NCBI GenBank assembly: GCA_958477465.1
Contig: CAUEFX010000023.1
Coordinates: 1-54,302 of the forward strand
Reading direction: 5' to 3'
Source: an uncultured Bacteroides sp.
Lineage (GTDB): Bacteria; Bacteroidota; Bacteroidia; Bacteroidales; Bacteroidaceae
Length of the DNA: 54,302 nucleotides
Notes under the pieces: generated by a model
Told to the model about the DNA's origin: nothing
Seen by the model: the letters and a program-made list of their open reading frames with translations, nothing else
Databases searched by the model: none
Position numbers and translations under genes: made by a program
Part shown: in pieces, positions 9,823 through 18,915 of the stretch
Numbering within the stretch: the stretch's first letter is position 1
How the letters are laid out: each line of letters starts with the position of its first letter

Positions 9823-12102
9823 TTATTTTTTCTTTTCTTCCTTGGAAAAAGAATAAGGGAAATCGGAGGACTGAATGCCTCTCTGTAGATTAGGAGTCCG
9901 GCTCATATCGCATTTTATGATTCCACCTTTGAGCAGATCCCCATGTTTCAGATAATTCTTTGTGTAATTATTTCCGTTAAGCTGGAGTGATTCTATGTAG
10001 ATGGCATTCTCATCGTTGGCAGGAGCATCTATTATCAAGTCATTGCCATTCTCCAAATGTAAAGTCGTTTTCTTGAAGAGCGGTGACCCCAATACATATT
10101 CGTCCGTGCCCGGACATACCGGATAGAAACCTAATGCAGAGAATACATACCAGGCAGAAGTCTGTCCATTGTCCTCATCACCGCAATAACCGTCGGGACC
10201 GGGAGTATACATGCGGTCCATCACTTGGCGTAACCAATATTGGGCCTTCCAGGGCTGACCGGCATAATTGTACAGATAGATCATGTGTTGGATGGGTTGG
10301 TTGCCGTGTGCATAGTTGCCCATGTTCATTACAGTCATTTCGCGGATCTCGTGAATTACTTGTCCGTAATAACTCTCATCGAATAAAGGTGGAACGTTGA
10401 ATACAGAGTCGAGCATCTGCACAAAGGGGGCTTTTCCACCCATGAGATCGATCAAACCTTGCGGGTCGTGGAAAACGGACCAGGAGTAATGCCAGCTATT
10501 GCCTTCGGTAAAGGCGTCACCCCATTTTAACGGAGAGAAAGGAGACTGGAACTGCCCGTCTTCATTGCGTCCGCGCATCAATTTTGATTCCTTGTCGAAT
10601 ATATTGCGATAGTTCATGGCACGTTGTGCAAAGAGCTTTTGTTCTTTTTGCGGGCGGTTCAATGCTTTGGCAAGCTGGTAGATACACCAGTCATCGTATG
10701 CATATTCCAATGTACGGGCAGCGTTTTCATTGATTTTCACATCGTAAGGTATGTAACCCAGTCTGTTGTAATATTCATGTCCGAGACGTCCGGTAGAAGA
10801 GACTTCCGGGTGTACACTCTCTGTGCCGTGAATAAGCCCTTCGTATAGCGCTTTTACATCGTCCACTTTCACGCCCTTCAAGTAAGCGTCCACCAACACG
10901 GATGCCGAGTTGTTACCGATCATGCAACCTCTGTGTCCGGGACTTGCCCACTCGGGGAAGAATCCGCTTTCCTTATAGGTGTTGATGAGGCCCTCCTGCA
11001 TCTCTTGATTCACCGATGGATACATCAGGTTCAAGAAGGGAAACAGGCAACGGAAGGTGTCCCAGAAACCGGTATCGGTGTACATATAGCCGGGAAGTAC
11101 TTGTCCGTTGTACGGGCTGTAATGGATCGGTTTTCCGTTTATATCCAGTTCATAGAATTTGCGTGGGAAAAGAAGAGAACGGTAAAGGCATGAATAGAAC
11201 GTGCGATATTGATCAAGATTGCCGCCTTCTACCTCTATTTTGCCTAAGACGTCATTCCAGGAATCTCTTCCTTTCCGGACTAAGGTGTCGAAATCATCGT
11301 TTCCGAGTTCTTGCAGATTCAGTACGGCTTGGTCGGGACTGATAAATGAAGAGGCGATACGGGCATGTACAGTTTCTCCTTTGCGGGTCTTGAAACCGAT
11401 AACGGCACCCGTGTGACCGGCAGTTTGTTCAAGTGTATTTTCTTTCAGGGTTTTATCGGCAAAAGTGGCTTTGTAGGTAAACGGCTTGTCGAATTCGATA
11501 ATGAAGTAGTTTTTAAAATTCTCCGGTACCCCTCCGCTATTGCGCGTCGTATAACCGATGATTTTGTTCTGCTCCGGTAAGATACGGATGTATGATCCTT
11601 TATCAAAGGCATCTACAACGATGTATGAATGGTCGTTCTCCGGAAAAGTAAAACGGAAAAGAACGGCACGTTCGGTTGGAGTCATTTCGGTTACTACATC
11701 GTGTTCGGCAAGGTATACTTTATAATAATGAGGACGGGCTGTCTCACCTTTATGAGCGAACCAGCTGGCCCGTTTCTCTTCATCGAATTCCGGTTTGCCG
11801 ACAACCGGCATAATAGAAAACTGCCCGTAGTCATTGATCCATGGACTGGGCTGATGGGTTTGTTTGAAACCGCGAATTTTGTTTGCTGTGTAAACATACT
11901 GCCAGCCATCTCCCATTTTCCCGGTTTGAGGTGTCCAGAAATTCATTCCCCAAGGGCGGGAAATAGCAGGATATGTATTTCCGGTGGAGAGTTCGAAGGA
12001 GGATTGGGTCCCCATCAGGGGATTGACATATTGAGTCCAGTCCTTTGCCTGGATAAGAAGTACACTACTCAGTGCACAAATCATTAAAAGAAGTTTTTTC
12101 AT
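9823..12102 (-). CDS. GH92 alpha-mannosidase (second of two)
   Basis: Calcium-dependent exo-alpha-mannosidase expected to trim mannose from glycan imported into the periplasm. The start at 12102 is preferred over an upstream Met at 12138 because it gives a clean signal peptide (MKKLLLMICALSSVLLIQA). Family features are the N-terminal YVNPLMGT motif, EGNSWHYSW (contains the Glu in the position of the family general acid), HGNQPIQHMIYLYN and GDEDNGQTSAWYVFSALGFYP. Length (759 residues) fits GH92. It follows the anti-sigma gene by 46 bases. It differs from its paralogue at HGNQP (Gln, where the other has Glu), which may mean different linkage preference; that is inference. No lipobox, so probably periplasmic. 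Confidence 0.93.
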   Translation of the reverse strand: MKKLLLMICALSSVLLIQAKDWTQYVNPLMGTQSSFELSTGNTYPAISRPWGMNFWTPQTGKMGDGWQYVYTANKIRGFKQTHQPSPWINDYGQFSIMPVVGKPEFDEEKRASWFAHKGETARPHYYKVYLAEHDVVTEMTPTERAVLFRFTFPENDHSYIVVDAFDKGSYIRILPEQNKIIGYTTRNSGGVPENFKNYFIIEFDKPFTYKATFADKTLKENTLEQTAGHTGAVIGFKTRKGETVHARIASSFISPDQAVLNLQELGNDDFDTLVRKGRDSWNDVLGKIEVEGGNLDQYRTFYSCLYRSLLFPRKFYELDINGKPIHYSPYNGQVLPGYMYTDTGFWDTFRCLFPFLNLMYPSVNQEMQEGLINTYKESGFFPEWASPGHRGCMIGNNSASVLVDAYLKGVKVDDVKALYEGLIHGTESVHPEVSSTGRLGHEYYNRLGYIPYDVKINENAARTLEYAYDDWCIYQLAKALNRPQKEQKLFAQRAMNYRNIFDKESKLMRGRNEDGQFQSPFSPLKWGDAFTEGNSWHYSWSVFHDPQGLIDLMGGKAPFVQMLDSVFNVPPLFDESYYGQVIHEIREMTVMNMGNYAHGNQPIQHMIYLYNYAGQPWKAQYWLRQVMDRMYTPGPDGYCGDEDNGQTSAWYVFSALGFYPVCPGTDEYVLGSPLFKKTTLHLENGNDLIIDAPANDENAIYIESLQLNGNNYTKNYLKHGDLLKGGIIKCDMSRTPNLQRGIQSSDFPYSFSKEEKKK

Positions 12103-12148
12103 AATATATGGAGTTGAATGTTCTCTTAGGAAGGGCAAATCAATGAGA

Positions 12149-13159
12149 TTATTCCTTTGCCTGGTCGGATATAAATATGCTGTTCCCTACGATTTTATAG
12201 TCGATAGGAATTGAATTCTTTAAAGATTTTAATACGGAGTTGATGTTGTCTTTCCTTTTCAATACTCCCGAATAGGTGTTGTTGATTGTGATGTCGGGAG
12301 ATAGGATGATCTTGACATTGTAGAAGCGTTCCAATGTCTTGGCTATGCTATAGATATCCGCTTTCTCGAAAGGTATCAGATTATTGTGCCACACAGCATC
12401 CATCCGGGCGTCTACCTGCTTTACAGTCAGTCGTTTGCTTTCCCTGTTAAGTTCCGCCTTTTGTCCCGGGGCAAGGATAATCATCCCTTCGTCATTATTA
12501 CCTTTAACCTCAATTTCCCCTTCTATCAGAGTGGCCTCTGCCGATTTGCAGGCCTTGCTGCTTTTGAAGTTGAAAGTAGTTCCGAGCACTCTGACCTGCA
12601 TGGCTTCGCTCTGCACGATAAAGGGCTTTGCCTTGTTCTTGGTTACTTCGAAATAGGCTTCACCTTCCAGATAAACGTTCCTTTCCTTGTCGGAAAATTC
12701 GCGCGGGTATTTGAGAACAGCCGACTGGTTCAACCATACTTTAGTACCGTCCGGCAATGTGATTTCTTCTACATTTCCTTCAGAAGCAACTGCAATCATC
12801 TTGCTTTCAGCCAGACCGTTTGGTCCTATCCAGTAGGTGATGCCGGTACCGGTCAATAAAATGACAGCGATGATGGCTGCGTATTTCATCCGGCGTCGGA
12901 TAGTCAGTGTCCGGTTTTGTTTTGCTTCTTCTACGGTTAGTCGTTTGTATAGATTCTTTTCCGCCCGGTCCGCTCTTTTTTGCGATGCTGTCTGTTTTTC
13001 TTTTCCGAGATGGTATATCTCTTCCATCTGGAATAGCTTTCGGGCATTGTCATCTGATTCTTTTATCCAGAGATTCACCTGGATGAGTTCTTCCTCAGTG
13101 CACTTCCCCATGAGGAATTTTGCTATTATTTCTTCGCTGAGATCATTCATTTCTTCCAT
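12149..13159 (-). CDS. FecR-family anti-sigma factor
   Basis: Inner-membrane regulator that holds the ECF sigma factor until signalled by the STN domain of SusC. The N-terminal ~85 residues form the cytoplasmic sigma-binding part (helical, charged). One transmembrane helix spans about 92-111 (YAAIIAVILLTGTGITYW). A periplasmic FecR domain runs about 118-215 (LPDGTKVWLNQSAVLKYP), and a C-terminal DUF4974-like domain about 262-330 (RFYNVKIILSPDI...NTYSGVL). Length 336 is usual. It begins 41 bases after the sigma gene, the normal sigma/anti-sigma order. Met4 is an alternative start. Confidence 0.93.
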   Translation of the reverse strand: MEEMNDLSEEIIAKFLMGKCTEEELIQVNLWIKESDDNARKLFQMEEIYHLGKEKQTASQKRADRAEKNLYKRLTVEEAKQNRTLTIRRRMKYAAIIAVILLTGTGITYWIGPNGLAESKMIAVASEGNVEEITLPDGTKVWLNQSAVLKYPREFSDKERNVYLEGEAYFEVTKNKAKPFIVQSEAMQVRVLGTTFNFKSSKACKSAEATLIEGEIEVKGNNDEGMIILAPGQKAELNRESKRLTVKQVDARMDAVWHNNLIPFEKADIYSIAKTLERFYNVKIILSPDITINNTYSGVLKRKDNINSVLKSLKNSIPIDYKIVGNSIFISDQAKE

Positions 13160-13200
13160 ATATTATATAAATAAACAACCTGATCCATAAAAACACTTAC

Positions 13201-13755
13201 TTATCTCAGTAAAAAGAATGTGAGTAAGATGATTAAATGATCGAGTCTGCTCCGCAGGTATTTCAGCGCCTTGTACATATGTGCTTCTACTGTACGTAGC
13301 GAAACTTCCATCGTATCCGCTATTTCCCGGTTTTTCATATCGTGCAGGTAGCTTAATTTGAACACCTCTTTACATTTGTCGGGCAGCTCATTTATGGCAT
13401 CATATATTTCTTTTCTTAATTCACGGTCTTCTATCCGCCGGATCACTTCATTGTTGTCCGGCTGGTAAAATTCCACGCGTTTCAGGTTGATTTCTTCTAC
13501 TATGGCCATATAGCCGCTTTTGATATTGCGGTGTTTCAACACGTTGAGCGAACGTGTGTATACAGCCCGATAGAGGAAAGCCTGTATCTGGTCTCCGATT
13601 TCCATGGAATCTCTCCGTTTCCAAAGCTCTACAAATACATCCTGTATCACATCTTCCGCTTCATTCTCACCTACCAGGCGGGTGGCGTAGAAGAGCAGAT
13701 TCGGATAGTATTTGCGAAAGAGAGCTTTGTAGGTGATATTAAAATCTTCCTTCAT
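13201..13755 (-). CDS. ECF RNA polymerase sigma-70 factor
   Basis: Extracytoplasmic-function sigma factor that should direct RNA polymerase to the PUL promoter. Region 2 is visible in YYPNLLFYATRLVGENEAEDVIQDVFVELWKRR, shown here only by its core EDVIQDVFVELW (about residues 36-47); region 4 is the helix-turn-helix INELPDKCKEVFKLSYL through REIADTMEVSLRTVEAHM (about 116-160). Length 184 is typical of the Bacteroidetes type paired with FecR anti-sigmas. It starts 15 bases after the GH92 gene stop, so the first GH92 gene and the regulators are probably one transcript. Confidence 0.94.
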   Translation of the reverse strand: MKEDFNITYKALFRKYYPNLLFYATRLVGENEAEDVIQDVFVELWKRRDSMEIGDQIQAFLYRAVYTRSLNVLKHRNIKSGYMAIVEEINLKRVEFYQPDNNEVIRRIEDRELRKEIYDAINELPDKCKEVFKLSYLHDMKNREIADTMEVSLRTVEAHMYKALKYLRSRLDHLIILLTFFLLR

Positions 13756-13770
13756 TCACGTTCTTTTAGG

Positions 13771-15990
13771 TTACTTATACCATACCGGGCCGGGGGCATT
13801 GCCCATATCAAATTCAAGAGTGGCACCTCCCATTATTTGTTCGTGGGTGATGTAGCTCTTGTCATAAGGCTTACCGTCGAGCTTTACGGATTGAATATAA
13901 ATATTCTCTCTGCTGACGGCCGGAGCGAGTACAGTAAATGTATTACCGTTCGATAGCTGCATTTTCATTTCAGGAAACAGAGGAGTACCTATTTCATATT
14001 TTCCACTGATCGGATTTACCGGATAAAATCCCATTGCACTGAATACATACCAAGCCGACATCTGACCGCAATCTTCATTGCCGCAAAGCCCGGCAGGGGT
14101 ATTCATATATAGTTCATGCATGACTTTGGCTGCATATTGCTGGGTTTTCCAAGGTTGGTCTACAGCATTGTACAGGTAAATCACATGATGACTGGGTTCA
14201 TTTCCGTGGGCATATTGGCCGATCATACCGGTGCTGAATATGGGAAGTTCATCATCCGCAGAAGGATGGTAGGTGAACATACTGTCCAGCTTTTCTGCAA
14301 AACGTTCTTTACCGCCGGTCAGTGTCATGAGTCCGTCGATGTCCTGCTGGACGGACCAGAAATATTGCCAGCCGTTACTTTCGCAGATATGCGGGGTATA
14401 TTCATCCGGATGGAAATCTTTTATAAAGTTTCCTTTGTCATCTCGTGGTTGCATGAAAGAAGTTGCGGGATTGTACAGATTCTTATAGTTTTGAGAGCGT
14501 TTGTGAAATTCTTCGACAACCTCTTTCCGTCCCATCTTTTCGGCCATCCTGGCTATGCAATAATCGTCATAGGCATATTCCAATGTCTTAGACAGCGACC
14601 AGTTCTCGGCATTGTAGGTATCTGTAACATTATAAGGTATATAGCCTGATTTTTTATAGATCCCGATGCCGCGATAGTCATCTATATTGGCTGTTGCAAT
14701 GCAGGCTTCAAGTGCTTTTCCCGGATCGAAATTGCCTATACCTTTCAGGTAGGCGTCTGCGATTACGGGAACGGCATGATAGCCGATCATCATATCGGTC
14801 TCACTGCCCTGGAAATTCCACACCGGAAGGCGACCGTTTTGTTCGTAGAAGGCAAGGAAGGATTTCACCATATCGTTGGCACGTTCCGGGGCGGTGTAGG
14901 TGAAAAGGGGATGGGCGGCACGGAAAGTATCCCATAACGAAAAGGTACTGTAGTTCACCCAACCGTTTGCTTGGTGGATTTGTTTGTCGGGACCGTAATA
15001 CGCACCGTCTACATCACTATAGATGGTCGGTGCAATCATACTGTGATAGAGTGCGGTATAAAAGTTTACTTTATCATCGTCGCTATTACTTTCCACCTTG
15101 ATTTTGGAAAGTTGCCGATTCCAGTTGTCACGGGTTGCATTACGATACTTGTCGAAATCATCGTCGGGGGCTTCGGCCGTTAAGTTTTTTTCGGCTCCTT
15201 GCATGCTGACTCCCGAGATAGCGGTGCTGACAATGATTTGCTCGTCTTTCTTTGTTTTAAAATCAAAGCGGGCTATCGTGGCGGTTCCTATGTGTTTGCC
15301 GTCTTTAATAATGGCAGTTGTGTCTATTTGTACTGAGGAAAAGGGCTTTGAGAAACGGGTCCGGAAATAGATACGCTGGTCGCGCGCCCATCCGTCGGAG
15401 AACCGATACCCCTGTATGGTGACAGAATCTGCAATCTCGATATGGGAGTCGTTGGTGAAATCCCAGTTCATCGCCTTTTTCAAATTCAGGAATATGGCTG
15501 CTTGGGCTTCCGGAAAGGTATAGCGCTGGATACCGCAGCGTTCGGTAGCGGTAAGTTCTACATTTATATTATAATCTTTCAGCAGTACTTGGTAATAGCC
15601 GGCAGTTGCCGATTCATCGTCGTGAGAGAAGCGGGAATGGATGCCTAACGGTGCTTCCGCTTCTTTATAAGGCAGGGTTACGGGCATGAAAGAGATGTCG
15701 TACAGATCACCGGCACCTGTTCCCGACAGATGGGTATGACTGAATCCGGCGATGGTGCTGTCCGGATAAAAGTATCCTGATATCCGATCCCAACCGGGGA
15801 GTCCGTTATCCGGACTGAGCTGGACCATACCGAATGGCGTTTGTGCTCCAGGGTAAGTGTTGCCTGTAAAGTCGGTTCCTATGAAAGGGTTTACATAGGC
15901 GGTGTAGTCTGCAGATGCTTTCTCGCAAGGAGTGGTGCAGGCCGTGAATAGCAGTAAGAAAGATAGAAGTGAGCAGGTGAATGTTTTCAT
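13771..15990 (-). CDS. GH92 alpha-mannosidase, lipoprotein (first of two)
   Basis: Exo-alpha-mannosidase paralogous to the 9.8-12.1 kb gene. The start at 15990 is chosen over a Met at 16056 because it yields a signal ending in the lipobox LFTAC, so it is likely membrane anchored. Family motifs: YVNPFIGTDFTGNTYPGAQ near the N-terminus, ESNGWQYFW (keeps the Glu of the family general acid), HGNEPSHHVIYLYN and GNEDCGQMSAWYVFSAMGFYP. Being lipidated, it may act at the surface or on the periplasmic side, unlike the non-lipidated paralogue, so the two may work at different stages. It heads the regulator operon and is separated from alaS by a terminator. Confidence 0.93.
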   Translation of the reverse strand: MKTFTCSLLSFLLLFTACTTPCEKASADYTAYVNPFIGTDFTGNTYPGAQTPFGMVQLSPDNGLPGWDRISGYFYPDSTIAGFSHTHLSGTGAGDLYDISFMPVTLPYKEAEAPLGIHSRFSHDDESATAGYYQVLLKDYNINVELTATERCGIQRYTFPEAQAAIFLNLKKAMNWDFTNDSHIEIADSVTIQGYRFSDGWARDQRIYFRTRFSKPFSSVQIDTTAIIKDGKHIGTATIARFDFKTKKDEQIIVSTAISGVSMQGAEKNLTAEAPDDDFDKYRNATRDNWNRQLSKIKVESNSDDDKVNFYTALYHSMIAPTIYSDVDGAYYGPDKQIHQANGWVNYSTFSLWDTFRAAHPLFTYTAPERANDMVKSFLAFYEQNGRLPVWNFQGSETDMMIGYHAVPVIADAYLKGIGNFDPGKALEACIATANIDDYRGIGIYKKSGYIPYNVTDTYNAENWSLSKTLEYAYDDYCIARMAEKMGRKEVVEEFHKRSQNYKNLYNPATSFMQPRDDKGNFIKDFHPDEYTPHICESNGWQYFWSVQQDIDGLMTLTGGKERFAEKLDSMFTYHPSADDELPIFSTGMIGQYAHGNEPSHHVIYLYNAVDQPWKTQQYAAKVMHELYMNTPAGLCGNEDCGQMSAWYVFSAMGFYPVNPISGKYEIGTPLFPEMKMQLSNGNTFTVLAPAVSRENIYIQSVKLDGKPYDKSYITHEQIMGGATLEFDMGNAPGPVWYK

Positions 15991-16032
15991 ATAGCTGTGG
16001 TTAGAGTTTGGCGATAACATAGCTTCCAGCCA

Positions 16033-16040
16033 CAAATGTA
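16033..16040 (-). promoter_or_regulatory. Candidate -7 element upstream of first GH92 gene
   Basis: On the minus strand the bases read TACATTTG, matching the Bacteroides TAnnTTTG -7 consensus, 43 bases upstream of the chosen GH92 start. No clear TTTG -33 box was found at the usual spacing, so this is a weak call. If real, it would give housekeeping transcription of the mannosidase-sigma-antisigma group. Confidence 0.4.
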
Positions 16041-16125
16041 AAAAATATAAGTACATAAGTGATAGAAAGGGCGGACTTTATGTCAATTTCTTTGTGTTTA
16101 GGCCTGTTTTCATCAGGTTCTAAAG

Positions 16126-16167
16126 AAAAAAAAGGATTGAACCTTCTTAAATGAAGGCCAATCCTTT
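16126..16167 (-). terminator. Intrinsic terminator of alaS
   Basis: On the minus strand, 25 bases after the alaS stop, AAAGGATTG pairs with CAATCCTTT and an inner CCTTC pairs with GAAGG across a short loop. The stem runs into eight U residues (A-run 16126-16133 on the plus strand). This separates alaS from the PUL. Confidence 0.85.
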
Positions 16168-16191
16168 GCTTTTATTCTGGAAAATCTGATT

Positions 16192-18810
16192 TTAGATACC
16201 GGCCAGTTCCAGCACTTTTTCTACTGCGGCATTCAGACCATCCACATTCTTTCCTCCGGCTGTTGCGAAGTGAGGCTGACCGCCACCGCCACCTTGAATC
16301 AGCTTGGCAGCTTCTCTTACCAGATTGCCGGCTTTTAATCCGCCTGCAACCAGATTGTCACTGATCATTACCGTCAGCATCGGTTTGCCGTGATCGATGG
16401 TTCCCGCTACAAAGAAGAAGTTTTCTGTGATTTCCCCACGCAGTTGGAAAGCGATATTCTTGATGCTTTCGGCTGGCATCGGAGCACAGAACTTGATAAC
16501 TTTGATGCCGTGAATCTCCTGTACGTTTTTCAACAGGCGCTCTTTAACAGCTACTTCCTTCTCTTTCATAAAGTCTTCGAGCTGTTTCTTCAATCCGGCA
16601 TTTTCGTCAATGTACTTACGGATGGCAATGCCCAGATCCGGTGCATTGTTGAACAGTGCCTTGAGTTCGCTCAGCGTGTCCTGAATCGTATCCAGCATCT
16701 CTTCCACTTTTCCTCCGGTAAGTGCTTCGATACGGCGTACACCGGCAGCAACCGAACTTTCTGATATGATTTTTACCATACCGATGCTTCCGGTAGCGGC
16801 TACGTGGGTACCTCCGCAGAATTCCACAGATGAACCGAACTGTATAACACGCACGTGGTCACCGTATTTTTCACCGAAGAGAGCGATTGCACCCAGCTCT
16901 TTCGCTTCTTCGATAGGAATGTTGCGATACTCTTTCAAAGGAATATTGGCGCGGATTTTGGCATTTACCATGTGTTCCACTTTGCGGATTTCCTCGTCTG
17001 TCACTTTCTGGAAGTGAGAGAAGTCGAAACGCAGGGAATCCGGCGTTACCAATGATCCTTTCTGCTCTACATGCTCACCCAAAACCTCACGCAGGGCTTC
17101 GTCCAGTAAGTGGGTGGCAGAGTGATTGGCTGCACAGGCGGCGCGTTTTTCTGTATCTACACAAGCCATTATCGGAGCATCCAGGTGTTCCGGTAATTTT
17201 TTGGTAATGTGAATCGGCAGATTGTTTTCTTTCTTGGTATCGATAACGTCTATTGTCTCGAACTCATTGACCAATACACCGGTATCACCCACCTGACCAC
17301 CACTTTCGGCATAGAAAGGAGTATAGTCGAGTACGATTTGGTACAATGTCTGGTTCTTTTGTTTTATCTGGCGGTAGCGCAAGATGGATACTTCGTATTC
17401 CGTATAGTCATAACCGACAAATTCACTGGTTCCTTCTTTTAGTGTGATCCAGTCACCGGTCTCTATTGCAGCAGCGTTGCGTGCACGTTGTTTTTGTTGC
17501 TGCATTTCGGCGTCAAACTCTTTGATATTTACGGTCATGCCATTTTCACGGAGAATCAATTCCGTAAGGTCAAGCGGGAAACCGAAAGTGTCGTATAAGG
17601 TAAAAGCGTCTTTACCGCTGATTTCTGTCTTTCCTGCGGCCTTGGCATCAGCCATTGTCTTGTCAAGCAGACGGATTCCCGTTTCCAATGTACGGAGAAA
17701 GGCTTCTTCCTCTTCTTTGATTACCTTTTCGATTAATCCTTGTTGGGCAATCAGTTCAGGATAAGCATCTCCCATGTTGTCAATCAGTACCGGAAGGAGT
17801 TTATACATAAATGCCTGCTTCTGTCCAAGGAAGGTATAACCGTAGCGTACTGCACGGCGCAGGATACGGCGGATCACATATCCGGCTTTGGCATTCGATG
17901 GCAATTGACCGTCTGTAATGGAGAAAGCAATCGTACGAATGTGGTCGGCAATTACGCGCATGGCAATATCTTTCTGTTTGTCTTTGCCGTATTCTGCTCC
18001 TGCCATTTGGGCGATGGCTTTGATCATCGGCTGGAATACATCCGTGTCATAATTAGAGGTTTTCCCCTGTAATGCCATACACAGACGTTCAAATCCCATA
18101 CCTGTATCGATTACTTTGGCAGGAAGCGATTCGAGGCTGCCGTCTGCTTTGCGGTTGTATTGCATGAATACGAGATTCCATATCTCGATTACTTGCGGAT
18201 GATCGTGGTTTACGAGATCGCGGCCGGAAATTTTTGCACGTTCTTCTGCCGGACGCAGGTCGATATGGATTTCTGAGCAAGGGCCGCAAGGACCGGTGTC
18301 ACCCATTTCCCAGAAGTTATCATGTTTGTTTCCATTGATGATGTGATCTTTCGGCAGGAATTGTTCCCAATAGGAAGCTGCCTCGTTGTCACGTTCCAGA
18401 CCTTCTTCGGGGCTACCTTCGAATACGGTGGCATAGAGGTGTTCCGGGTTTAACTTCAGTACATCTACCAGATATTCCCATGCCCAGCTGATAGCTTCTT
18501 TCTTGAAGTAATCGCCGAAAGACCAGTTGCCCAACATTTCGAACATGGTATGGTGGTACGTGTCATGTCCCACTTCTTCGAGGTCATTATGTTTTCCGCT
18601 TACGCGAAGGCATTTCTGTGAATCCGCCACTCTGCGGTATTTCGCCGGGTGATTACCCAAAATAATATCTTTAAACTGGTTCATCCCTGCATTTGTAAAC
18701 ATCAGGGTAGGATCGTCTTTTATCACCATCGGAGCCGATGGGACAATCTGATGTCCTTTCGACTCAAAGAAATTCTTAAACGAATCTCTTGTTTCTTTTG
18801 CAGTCAACAT
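16192..18810 (-). CDS. alaS: Alanine--tRNA ligase
   Basis: Charges tRNA-Ala with alanine in the cytosol and edits mischarged Ser/Gly. The start at 18810 gives the conserved beginning MLTAKETRDSFKNFFESKGH; an upstream Met at 18861 would add 17 unconserved residues. The class II catalytic core is seen early (FTNAGMNQFKD, HTMFEMLGNWSFGDYF). The editing domain has zinc-ligand motifs NHSATHLL and CGGTHVAATG, and the C-terminal DHHA1 part has the glycine-rich GGGGGQPHFATAGG. The 872-residue length is standard. It is transcribed away from the M23 peptidase gene from a 105-base shared upstream region. Confidence 0.98.
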   Translation of the reverse strand: MLTAKETRDSFKNFFESKGHQIVPSAPMVIKDDPTLMFTNAGMNQFKDIILGNHPAKYRRVADSQKCLRVSGKHNDLEEVGHDTYHHTMFEMLGNWSFGDYFKKEAISWAWEYLVDVLKLNPEHLYATVFEGSPEEGLERDNEAASYWEQFLPKDHIINGNKHDNFWEMGDTGPCGPCSEIHIDLRPAEERAKISGRDLVNHDHPQVIEIWNLVFMQYNRKADGSLESLPAKVIDTGMGFERLCMALQGKTSNYDTDVFQPMIKAIAQMAGAEYGKDKQKDIAMRVIADHIRTIAFSITDGQLPSNAKAGYVIRRILRRAVRYGYTFLGQKQAFMYKLLPVLIDNMGDAYPELIAQQGLIEKVIKEEEEAFLRTLETGIRLLDKTMADAKAAGKTEISGKDAFTLYDTFGFPLDLTELILRENGMTVNIKEFDAEMQQQKQRARNAAAIETGDWITLKEGTSEFVGYDYTEYEVSILRYRQIKQKNQTLYQIVLDYTPFYAESGGQVGDTGVLVNEFETIDVIDTKKENNLPIHITKKLPEHLDAPIMACVDTEKRAACAANHSATHLLDEALREVLGEHVEQKGSLVTPDSLRFDFSHFQKVTDEEIRKVEHMVNAKIRANIPLKEYRNIPIEEAKELGAIALFGEKYGDHVRVIQFGSSVEFCGGTHVAATGSIGMVKIISESSVAAGVRRIEALTGGKVEEMLDTIQDTLSELKALFNNAPDLGIAIRKYIDENAGLKKQLEDFMKEKEVAVKERLLKNVQEIHGIKVIKFCAPMPAESIKNIAFQLRGEITENFFFVAGTIDHGKPMLTVMISDNLVAGGLKAGNLVREAAKLIQGGGGGQPHFATAGGKNVDGLNAAVEKVLELAGI

Positions 18811-18858
18811 ACTTCTTATATATCTATTGTTGAGGTTAATATTCTCAAAAAAACAGTG

Positions 18859-18866
18859 CAAAGATA
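18859..18866 (-). promoter_or_regulatory. Candidate alaS -7 element
   Basis: Minus strand reads TATCTTTG, a full match to TAnnTTTG, 49 bases before the alaS start. No convincing -33 TTTG was found. Confidence 0.55.
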
Positions 18867-18878
18867 GCTTGTTTTTAT

Positions 18879-18886
18879 TATTTTTG
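18879..18886 (+). promoter_or_regulatory. Candidate -7 element of the M23 peptidase gene
   Basis: Plus strand reads TATTTTTG, matching TAnnTTTG, 30 bases before the start. Together with the alaS element 13 bases away it forms a back-to-back promoter pair. Confidence 0.5.
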
Positions 18887-18915
18887 CCCCATCAACCATC
18901 GAAATATTTCCTAAG

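Noticed and set aside
9823..12138. Longer starts for the GH92, alaS, rsh and lpxB genes
   Set aside because: The upstream Met codons add residues that break signal peptides or conserved N-termini, so shorter starts were used.
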